The translations under genes were made by a program, and so were the position numbers. A DNA stretch of 64,000 bases from Spirometra erinaceieuropaei (Eukaryota; Platyhelminthes; Cestoda; Diphyllobothriidea; Diphyllobothriidae). How positions within the stretch are numbered: position 1 is the first letter of the stretch; the number at the start of each line of letters is the position of its first letter. The DNA lies in contig CACRXP010000069.1 in assembly GCA_902702965.1 (NCBI GenBank), forward strand, positions 229,083 to 293,082, given 5' to 3'. Of this stretch, positions 56,330-64,000 are shown in pieces. The notes under the pieces are model-generated. The model did not search any database. It was not told where the DNA came from and saw nothing but the letters and a program-made list of their open reading frames with translations.

Positions 56330-58600
56330 CATGCCCATTTGAACTTCCCAGATTCAAGATTATTCACTGTTATGCGAAAAGCCGTTAGCCTAACTGCTGG
56401 CGACGCAACCCGTCCACTGGTGGCACATAGTGGAACGGCCCTCGTCGAAGATCAGCTGCGAAATAAGCAGGCCCTCGGGTCTGACGAATAAGCCATCGCA
56501 AGCCAGCGACTACAGGGCGCTGAGGGCTGAGGTCTGGCACACCGACGGCCGTAAAGTCCGATAACGGCATTGTGGCATGGCAAACGTGAACTGCTAAGTT
56601 TGTTTGTTACCGCTGCACTGTGTCTAGGTTCTTTAGCCAAAAAGCTTAAGTGGAAAACTTCGATCAAAAAATCGGAGCGACTGTTGAGTACCCGAATGTA
56701 CTCGGAATTCCAAAAAAACATATGAAAATGTCCGATTTAAGTACGGCGTCCGCGGGGACCTACGCGATCCGCTTCCCTGGTCCAGTAGTGCGGGCGAATA
56801 GAATGCAAGCTGGAGTACTCAATCGGGAACGGGCCGTTAGTGCTGGATGTTGGAATATGTGAACGTTGTTAAATACTGGTATCCAAAGTCTGACAATGTG
56901 CAGTCTTCATCAGTACGACGTAGATGTCTGCTATCTGAAGTCCGGATACCCGACCTAGACACTCGAGAAATAAGTCAACTCCCACTTCACCCTACCGCAG
57001 CGGTCCGCACGAATCTTCTGACGAATACAGTGTTGCGACCGCCTCTCACAACAAGCGAACCCTATACTACTGACACGGGAACCATTCAATGACAGGCTGG
57101 CTCATGTACGACCGAAAAGTCTCTTCACGAACATCTATGTCCTCTCTGTTTACACACAAACATCAATTGCCAACCAGCGCGATAAAAATTTTTTACTCCA
57201 AACTACAGAAGTTGGTTGAAAGACTCCGTCTTCGGGACCTTCGGACTGTTACGGGTGATTAAAGTGGTCGGAATAGACCAGGCGACTCTTAAAACATTAA
57301 CATTCTTGGCCGCTTTGGGCTTAACTCTCAATGTGACAATGTTGAGAGAACGCTTGACTTTTGTGATCAGGACCGGCTGTTGATCACCAACACATGCTTC
57401 CGGCATTGCCACAAACTTCTGCGAACTTGATATTCAAACAATGGCCTTACGGGCAGTCACATTGGTTACACTCTAGTTAGTTTAAGGTCCCGTATTCGGA
57501 ATCATGACAACAGATCGATACGCGGTGCCGAAACGGGTAACGTCCATGGGTCGGACCATGTTGCCATTCGTACACGCTTGAAGGTCAACTTTTCAGCCGT
57601 ATCCAAATTGCTGCTTGCAAGACGGCTTGAAGTCTCTAAATTATGACAACCTAGCACAGTCGAGATTCTACGCACAAAAATTCGATCTCGTTTTATGGAC
57701 CGAATCGAAGTAGAGGGAGAAGTAGGAAGTGGTCGGTGTTGAAGTCCTTAGTATAGAGGCAATTGAGGAAATTCCTGGATTAACCCAGCGACTCTGCAGT
57801 GACTAGATCGGCGGAAGAACCTTGCAGTTGTCTGTCAAAACGACTCAAATCAGGTTCCGCAAAGATTATTATTTCCTTCATCCCCGAAAATATGGGGGGA
57901 CAGAGGAGGTTAAAAAACAGCACTTAATTATTTGGCGAAAATAGTAATCTTCGTGCAGTAGACCTCAAACGTAGGCGCATTTGAAGACTTTGCCAATTTA
58001 CTCGACAAGATATTGATAGACCTTCTGGATTGAATGACTCTGTTAGCGATTTTGATAGCAGCTTTATTGCCAGTTTGAGTATTTCGAGTACCTTCTCAAC
58101 CCACCACTCCCTTTGCAACAGTTTGTCCTTCTCCGGTCCATGAAGTGTCGCGTGATCCCCGATCTCAGGGAAAAGTCGCCAGTGCAATACGGTGACTGCA
58201 CATTACCAAGACGCTCAACGAGAACGATGCACTCTTTCACCTGCACTTGGTATAGCTGTTATCATGCCTGATCTAACCATTAAACTCTACAGGTCTTCTG
58301 TTGACACTGTCGTCCTGGCCGCATGAGGTTATTGGGCGTGCGTGGGAACATTAGGTCGTTACTGATAACTGGGGCTCTCGCATCACTGTGCTTGTCTTCA
58401 ACAAAGGAGATAAGACAGAGTTTTATAAAAGTCTTCTCTATTGTCATTGTCAGGCGATTTTAGAGTGCGTATGACTCGGGGACAAGACCAAGCTAGGCCG
58501 GATTTCGAGCTGGTCATGGATACGCTTACCATATATTCATTCTGCGGTGTATTCTGGAATCCGCCATGGCTACACAAGTTACTTTACCTTTTGATGGTCG
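56330..58600 (+). mobile_element. LINE-B copy 3, sense, intronic, 3'-truncated
   Basis: The 5' block (56,330-56,720) is followed by endonuclease remnants: SLTMCSLHQYDVDVCYL near 56,890-56,945, a LSVYTQTSIANQRDKNF block near 57,144-57,195, and DHQHMLPALP near 57,380, in several frames. After a gap of about 500 bp (57,720-58,250) RT blocks return: SSVDTVVLAA near 58,300, a GDNWGS..VPVF..KGDKT-like stretch near 58,360-58,415, and RPD..AGHG near 58,498-58,525, then the match ends near 58,600. It lies in the last intron, in the same direction as the host gene. Confidence 0.7.
57720..58260. other. Unassigned gap inside LINE-B copy 3
   Basis: The - strand frame 57,924-58,187 is open for 87 codons but unrecognised. 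The stretch replaces the expected segment between endonuclease and RT and may be either diverged LINE-B or an insertion. Confidence 0.3.
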
Positions 58601-58941
58601 GCCTCTGAACCCCATCCAAATTTTGCTCAAATGAAAAAATGTCAAGTTGCTGAGGTATTCTGGCTTACTTTCGAGGTAGTTCTTGTACTTCAATTGGGAA
58701 TACCGCCGAACGATGCAAAAATACCAACTGCTGCAAGGGCCACAAAGATGTCGTAGTACTGTCTTAAAAGCTGCTTATTGTAAGGTATTTTAAAAGACCC
58801 CAAAATAAGTTGCATTCTCCCTCAACAATGATACGACTGTTCGTAGCACGCGAAACGAGTTAGGTTCAGTCAACTTTCTTCAGGAATCGATCGTTTTTTG
58901 TCTTTTTCTTTTCTCACATCAACCTCTTCCCTCTTTTCTAG

Positions 58942-59432
58942 TGGGGACCGAACTTCCAAGGGTTTTAGCTCACACGTGTATGCGCTGTCACAGAGAGCCG
59001 AAGAATTGCATTTGTCCCCGACCATTTGCCATCCTGCCCAGCAGCTGTGTGCCTCCCTGTGTCTCTTTTAATCCTGCACATTGTTACGCGCAATCTTGTT
59101 CAGTCACCTCAACAACTCCTGAACTGACTACGTCCCCTTCCAACTTGGGATCAAAAGCACCCCACCGGCCTCAGGATCTTCGCCCATTCGAGTGCAACCA
59201 GTGCAGTATCCACTATAGTTCGCGAGGCCATCTGCTGAAGCACTATCATTCACGGCAGCACCTGGCGAGGCTGTGTGGGAATCTGCAACATGCTGAAACG
59301 GCTTCATGCAGCAAACCACTACCTCCAGATTTTCTTCGTTCCCTGAAGGTTGACGAGGACACAGGAGAGTTGTCTGGTAGTGAAGTAGACAAAATCGCCA
59401 AGTTCATGCGAGAACAGACCACCAGCGAATAA
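58942..59432 (+). CDS. Host gene 1, terminal exon with C2H2 zinc finger
   Basis: A very strong acceptor (AACCTCTTCCCTCTTTTCTAG) precedes two bases that complete a Val codon. The frame (about 163 codons) begins GTELPRVLAHTCMRCHREP, has a Cys-rich segment (C-x2-C-x6-C-x-C), then RPFECNQCSIHYSSRG starting a finger whose ligands are C-x2-C-x12-H-x5-H (59,193-59,261). Spacing and the preceding DLRPF resemble the second finger of the ZAS pair of Schnurri/HIVEP proteins, but no first finger is present, so I do not assign that family. The tail (FLRSLKVDEDTGELSGSEVD) is acidic; the stop is TAA at 59,430. Confidence 0.85.
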
Positions 59433-60064
59433 GGCTCGCATCATACAAATGGTCTATTTGGCCGTATCGCTTGCCAAATCCCACATGAGCTTCTAGTTTC
59501 AGCTGCGGAACGTTTTCGTTAGAAATCGTCTGTGATACAAGCATTGTGGTGTACAAACTGAACTTCTGTGGATGCACTTCGTACTTAAAATCAGACGCCC
59601 TTGTGCCTGATCAAAGAAACATGACCAACGTTCTTAAACATGGCCTCGTTTTTCTCTTTTATGTTAAAATTGTACACACGTTATTTTACTTTTTGATAGT
59701 CAGCCTCGGACTCCCAACCAAATTTTGCACAACTGAACAAAATCAAGTCGATGAATTACTCTTCTTTTGCGAGCTTTCCGGTATGAAGTAAAAACCTTTG
59801 AGAAGCAAAAGGTCTATGAGCATCTTTTGCTTAATCAGTATCAAAGTTAGCTGAGGTAACGATCAGATGAAGCCGCTGGGCGAACAAGATGGGTGAGCCA
59901 TGCCTGGCAAATCATGTACAACAGTTGTGGCGACTGTAGCTGCCGATAGCTTTTCTGGCCGGCGTTACAGAAGTTCTTTCCTTTCTTGTCCAATCGGCCA
60001 ACAGTTTTACCTAGTTGATCATGGAAATAGTTCATTTTAATATGATCACATCAATGAAGAATAA
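59433..60064 (+). terminator. Possible 3' untranslated region with AATAAA
   Basis: AATAAA at 59,059+1,000 (60,059-60,064) is the first canonical poly(A) signal I noticed after the stop at 59,432, about 630 bp downstream. The open frame at 59,546-59,791 is AT-rich and unrecognised. Assignment as the gene's 3' end is inference. Confidence 0.3.
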
Positions 60065-60419
60065 AAATTGCATTACTTGTATCAGGCAGATCAGGACATA
60101 CTAATAGACATGATGACATTCCTGTGTGTAAATATGTTAACCTTAGATAGCTTAAATGGGAGGATGGACCATCTCAGTAGATCAGACAGATGTCTCGGGT
60201 CAGGTGCTGGTGAGCAGGCCCGTGGCTGGCGAGCGCCGAAGGACGTGGCACCGATCGGCCGAGACCTTGGTGATGGGGACGGCTATGATGTAGTGGCAGT
60301 ACTGGTGGCAAACTGCCGCACAGCTGCGTGCCCCCGTCCTCTTTAGGTCAACAAGAACTAACTCAAAGTTGAACGGGACGCACCGATAACAACGGGGCAA
60401 CGCAGGGTGGCAAATCAGC

Positions 60420-60570
60420 CATGAAACGACCGTAGGGCCGGGAAGAAGGGCTCGCCTGTTGGTCTACCTATGGGCAGACCAATGCGTCTACACCTAAGCG
60501 AAAATGGCACGCCTATCAGCGGCGAAATAAGCCGGATCTGGAGTCTGTCGAAAAAGCAATTGCGAACTTT
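60420..60570 (+). repeat. Solo LINE-B 5' block
   Basis: CAGCGGCGAAATAAGCCGGATCTGGAGTCTGTCGAAAAAGCAATTGCGAAC (60,518-60,568) corresponds to 56,450-56,500. No LINE-B coding follows. Confidence 0.5.
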
Positions 60571-60889
60571 ACAGAGTTAATGCTTTTAGGTATGGTTAAA
60601 CAGAGATCAGGTACACTGATCTATCTTACATGCAAGACAGGATGCAAGCGATTTCATTTTAAGCACCTGATTTGAGCTGAAATCTCGAATGCGCCGTTAC
60701 ATGGGGCGGTCAATGGTTGATAGCGTTCAATAAGCCAGGATTTTAAAAGTGAGCGCGACTGCTAACACAAGAGCTCGTGTGTCAGCCCGTCAACAAAATT
60801 CTTGGGAAAAACCTAAAGGGGTAAGTGTCCTACTAAATAGCGTCATGTATAATTTTATGGTACATCCACTTTTACTCACGCAAACAGGA

Positions 60890-61210
60890 AACAACTATCA
60901 GGCACCGAGTCATGAAACCGAAAGACAAACTGCCACGAAAAGAACTGGGACTGTTGATCGGATCTGGTGCAGTTTTGGACAAAGCATTTACATCAGAGAA
61001 ACTAGGCGATCACTCCGGACGCCAATGACCAAACGTACAACGGCAGTGAGGAGGACGAATGCTGAAAAAGCAACATTAATGACCTTTCGGGAGTTCATTT
61101 CTATTACCTGGACTATATGGCGAGCGATTCTAAAGTTGCTTCTTTGCGCTGTCACCTATTTAATCAGAACTGACTCTTACCTAACCGCTCGAGTTCCATC
61201 GGGTCCCTCA
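60890..61210 (+). pseudogene. Penelope-like element fragment with GIY-YIG remnant
   Basis: One frame reads TIRHRVMKPKDKLPRKELG (60,896-60,950), the block that precedes the nuclease in this family. The adjacent frame reads FGQSIYIRETRRSLRTPMTK and TTAVRRTNAEKA (60,970-61,070), matching the YVGETGR...RMxEHxxAVRR core of the GIY-YIG domain with its Gly lost. At least one frameshift. It is the only Penelope fragment on the + strand here. Confidence 0.65.
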
Positions 61211-61604
61211 TAGCTGCCGTTACTATTTAGCGGTTTTTCGAAAATGAGATAATTTCTCATCTCACTGGGTTGAAAGCCGATTTCTCATGCCCGTTTGTCC
61301 GTTAGAGCTGACTTACGACTTCAGAAAGAGACATGCGCGAACGATTCTCTTACAGCTCAGTCTGTCCGGTTAAATAAACTACTTTGCAAGGCCTACAAAT
61401 CAAGGTTTTCCGATACTGCACATACCTGCTAACTCTCGCCGAGTTGGACAGAGAAAAACCAAAATAAATATCCTTAAAAACCCTCCAAAATTATCGCTCC
61501 CGCTCCGTCCAGACTTCGACGAAAGTTGCTTCTACCTTCCAAGGTATCAAGAACTTATTGTGAAAGGCACTTTAGTGCCTCGTAGTCACCGAATAACCAA
61601 GTAG

Positions 61605-61753
61605 GAGGTCATTAGTACTCACGGCTACTTTGTGACATCCAATTGTTACGATATCAGTTCGCATCCGAGGGTCAACAAGCGTGGAATGCCATCTCAATTA
61701 ACCCTTCACACTTTATTTGAAAGGAGAGTACTTATTTATATTCTGGATGGAAG
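61605..61753 (+). CDS. Candidate exon of an unknown gene
   Basis: An open frame bounded by ACCAAGTAG| and a near-consensus donor ATGGAAG|GTAAGAG, phase 0 in and 2 out. It reads STHGYFVTSNCYDISSHPRV and then LTLHTLFERRVLIYILDGR. Fifty residues of good protein character. The next exon candidate (62,420) accepts phase 2. The acceptor lacks a clear pyrimidine tract. No family recognised. Confidence 0.4.
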
Positions 61754-62419
61754 GTAAGAGTCCAGTACTATCTTTAAGAGCCCATGCATTTCACATATAC
61801 TCCACGCTGCTGTTTCTAGCAGACTTTTAGGGAAAATGTTGGTGAGAATGGCACGGCCACTACGGCCAACTTCGTTTTCTAACAAATGACAATTTTCGAT
61901 ATCAAATGAAGCAAATGGTTGGTCCGAAATCTACTGCCAATCGACTTATTTTGTCCGTTGAGTAATAGCACATGGGCATGCTACAACACTTCCCTAAGGA
62001 CACTAATCGATTCAAAGAATGGATAGAACACGAAATCAAACGAAAAAAGACTTAAAGTCATAGGGTATTGGCCTGTAGTTGTTACCCCATGCAAGTGCTC
62101 AACTCCGTTATTTCAACGCTTGATTGCCTGCCTGAGTGCCCGACCACGTCAACATCATTCATCCCTGCTGCGAATCCACGTCGGGCTACCGAAGAAATGT
62201 TGACCTGTTAGGCGCTCTCACCTGACAGCCCGACCGAACCCCAGGGACCACTACATTATGGACGCAGAGTTGTTTCAAGTCATTCACAGCTGTAGACGGT
62301 TCAGTTAGAAATTAAATCAGGATTTCGTACAAAACGAACGTCCTCTTGTGTGTTACATCTTTCGCTGCCAAATGCCCTTGGTTGCCTGTGGTAATTGTGG
62401 TCCATCTAAGTCACTTCAG

Positions 62420-62540
62420 GCCTACGTCATTATCCATTGAATTTTCAAATGAAGAATCACAAGAAATTTGCAAGCCTCAGTTTATATGGGCAGGAAGAAG
62501 GCTTTATCCTAGGAATACACCTGTTTTCCTTCTAAAATGA
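62420..62540 (+). CDS. Candidate terminal exon following 61,605-61,753
   Basis: The acceptor CATCTAAGTCACTTCAG is entered in phase 2, completing an Arg codon with the previous exon. The frame reads PTSLSIEFSNEESQEICKPQ and then FIWAGRRLYPRNTPVFLLK before a TGA. No phase-1 donor inside it would link it to the exon at 62,612, so these two would end a separate small transcript. Confidence 0.3.
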
Positions 62541-62611
62541 CCACTGCAAAAACACTACGGAAACAATCCTATGGCCTTGTCTCTGTCACCCCTCCCTGTC
62601 ATCACCGTGAG

Positions 62612-62667
62612 AACTGAATGTTGCTGGTGGAAAACAGCTGTTACCCAGAGCAGAGTTAGCATGCACG
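62612..62667 (+). CDS. Host gene 2, penultimate exon
   Basis: A long pyrimidine tract (CTTGTCTCTGTCACCCCTCCCTGTC) ends in CACCGTGAG; the exon reads LNVAGGKQLLPRAELACT and ends at a near-perfect donor CACG|GTAAGTAT in phase 0. The alternative acceptor at 62,638 would shorten it by about 26 bases. Its phase fits the next exon exactly. Earlier exons were not found. Confidence 0.55.
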
Positions 62668-62888
62668 GTAAGTATACTGCAAGTTATCAGGGCACAGGCG
62701 AACAATTCCAACGCCAGCATCATTCGCTACTTGTTGACCAATCACAACCCTCAAGTTTCGTGTCTCAGCCTCGATCGATTTAAACCACGCGCCAGAAACG
62801 ATGGCAACGGACAGTAGCTTCGCTGTATGAATAACTCCGGACTATGGAGATTCCGTTTGATGTTGATCGTTTTTATGTTGGTTTGCAG

Positions 62889-63596
62889 GACCTAGAGGAT
62901 ATACTGATGGCCATCAAACTCAGACTCATTTGGTTTTACGATCAGTTTTCGACATCCGTGTTGCAAGCCGCTGTCCGCATATTGATTGAACAACTGCCTC
63001 CAGGCGCAACTAAGAAATTACTAAGAAGCGAGGAGACGCTTAATGGTAAACAATTGGAAGCATTGGAATTGGAGAAACTGAGGGCAAAGTATACACTCAA
63101 AACTCCTCTTCCGAAATCTGCACCAACCTCGACCCCAAACGATGGAAAGCGAGATTTACACAAGTATTCAACCACCAGGAGCAGTTTCAGAAGCAGTAGT
63201 CTGAAATGTGGCAAAGTGGTCATTAATGTTCCAAAAACGACAGTTCCCATAGAACCAACGGACCCCGGTGGCCAACGTCTGACGCAATACTACATCGCCA
63301 GTATTAAGCGACTCATATCAGTAATGATGGACCAAATTGACTTGCTTCGAGCGATTGCAGAGCAGAGCAAACCCCTTTTAGCTGACTCCGAGAATGGCGA
63401 AGTGATTGGGGATCTTGGCGTTGTTTGTCACCATCTTCGAAAAACAGGCACCCTCTTGGTACGCTGCATAGCTCAGTTAAACAGCCGGCGCCACGTCGAA
63501 CGGATACTCCTGAAGTTGAAAAATCGCAGTACGGTAAAGCTGCTGCTGGGCAGAATTGATGCTGAAAGGAAAAAGAAAAAGCAGTGGAAAAACTGA
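62889..63596 (+). CDS. Host gene 2, terminal exon (unknown, helical)
   Basis: The acceptor CGTTTTTATGTTGGTTTGCAG starts a 235-codon frame ending in TGA, the longest clean coding stretch in the window. It reads DLEDILMAIKLRLIWFYDQF, then a helical segment with VLQAAVRILIEQLPPGATKK, a Lys/Ser/Thr-rich linker (about residues 75-125), a second helical half (RLTQYYIASIKRLISVMMDQ ... CHHLRKTGTLLVRCIAQLNS), and a very basic C-terminal tail (ERKKKKQWKN). There is no signal peptide in this part or clear catalytic motif. I do not recognise the family. Starting at the ATG at 62,844 would ignore the splice site, so I favour the spliced form joined to 62,612-62,667. Confidence 0.8.
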   Translation, partial: DLEDILMAIKLRLIWFYDQFSTSVLQAAVRILIEQLPPGATKKLLRSEETLNGKQLEALELEKLRAKYTLKTPLPKSAPTSTPNDGKRDLHKYSTTRSSFRSSSLKCGKVVINVPKTTVPIEPTDPGGQRLTQYYIASIKRLISVMMDQIDLLRAIAEQSKPLLADSENGEVIGDLGVVCHHLRKTGTLLVRCIAQLNSRRHVERILLKLKNRSTVKLLLGRIDAERKKKKQWKN

Positions 63597-64000
63597 CTTT
63601 CGGAATTGCTGTTCTTGTTGTCAGGTACCCGTCTTTTTACACCAATACGAATACCCTTAGGGATTTGTAAAGTCGTCGTTTGATCTGTTGCATCAGATTA
63701 ATTACATTCCTTGTTTTCTACCTCAACTTCCATGATGGACAGGGTGTCTATCAAACACTGTGTGCAGTTAAAAGTAAAACACGAGACTTTCACCTTGGAT
63801 TACTAAGAAAATGAAAACAACTACTCGGGGCGACAGAATTCGTAAAACAGAAGTCGTCGAAATTTGTTCGTCAGTTTAGTCTGATGTACGAACCAGAGTC
63901 TGACTGTTTAAGAGGTCTCTCTATTTTTTTAGAGTTAAAAGAATGCAGTTTTTGTCCCTTGACCATTTCTCGACACCTAGAGAGGTACATATCCGAAACA
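63597..64000 (+). other. 3' flank of host gene 2
   Basis: AT-rich, stop-filled sequence after the TGA. No canonical AATAAA noticed; the poly(A) site may lie beyond the window or use a variant signal. Confidence 0.4.

Larger units (their letters stand above)
42455..59432 (+). other. Host gene span: eight-exon putative transcriptional regulator (5' end not located)
   Basis: Eight exons, each with a convincing acceptor and, except the last, a GT donor, join in a single open frame: 42,455-42,670, 43,587-43,758, 44,724-45,083, 47,329-47,612, 52,584-52,975, 54,153-54,591, 55,802-55,997 and 58,942-59,432. Phases at the joints are 0, 1, 1, 0, 2, 0 and 1; all match, and the total is 2,550 nt (849 codons and a stop). 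The product is Ser/Thr/Pro-rich and probably largely disordered, with a PxDLS motif and one C2H2 finger near the C terminus. Those two features suggest a DNA-binding factor that may recruit the CtBP corepressor; this is inference. Introns are filled with transposon remains. Confidence 0.7.

Noticed and set aside
62844..62888. ATG start for the 250-codon frame
   Set aside because: The first 15 codons are the pyrimidine-rich intron end before a TTTGCAG acceptor; the donor at 62,668 matches the phase.
1..64000. CRISPR arrays, bacterial operons, prophage or rRNA genes
   Set aside because: No regularly spaced direct repeats, no Shine-Dalgarno-linked gene strings and no rRNA-like blocks were seen; codon structure and introns are eukaryotic.

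Overview
The window is nuclear DNA from a flatworm, most probably a diphyllobothriidean (broad) tapeworm of the Spirometra / Dibothriocephalus / Schistocephalus kind. I infer this from recognised repeats: a non-LTR retrotransposon whose reverse transcriptase is followed by C2H2 fingers of the C-x2-C...GLxGH type (LINE-A here), a second non-LTR family (LINE-B), Penelope-like elements with a GIY-YIG endonuclease, TTAGGG-like arrays, and genes cut into short exons with GT-AG introns. No bacterial operons, phage genes, CRISPR arrays or rRNA genes are visible. No database search was run; family names rest on remembered motifs, and repeat links on reading copies against each other.

Layout. 1-8,110: a decayed LINE-A copy with endonuclease, reverse transcriptase, finger region and 3' untranslated region. 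A 616-bp terminal-inverted-repeat insertion and a (CCT)n expansion sit in its endonuclease. 8,110-11,600: nothing recognised. 11,600-17,180: mixed Penelope, MITE, foldback-MITE and LINE-B pieces. 18,200-20,430: a 5'-truncated LINE-A. 22,686-26,050: an antisense LINE-B with its 5' region, then a Penelope tail. 27,492-42,400: unassigned sequence with a MITE, LINE-A tails on both strands, a Ty3-type reverse transcriptase fragment and a few possible exons.

42,455-59,432 (+): the main host gene. Eight exons join in one continuous frame with matching splice phases at all seven junctions (2,550 nt, 849 codons plus stop). The predicted protein is Ser/Thr/Pro-rich, has a PMDLS sequence of the CtBP-binding PxDLS type, and ends with a single C2H2 finger (C-x2-C-x12-H-x5-H), so it looks like a nuclear regulator. 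Its first exons lie upstream of what I can place. Its introns hold a 966-bp palindromic TA-flanked element, antisense Penelope tails, a Tc1/mariner transposase scrap and a sense LINE-B copy.

59,433-64,000: a Penelope fragment and a LINE-B 5' piece, two tentative exons, and the last two exons of a second host gene (62,612-63,596) that I do not recognise. All transposable-element coding regions found are broken by stops and frameshifts.
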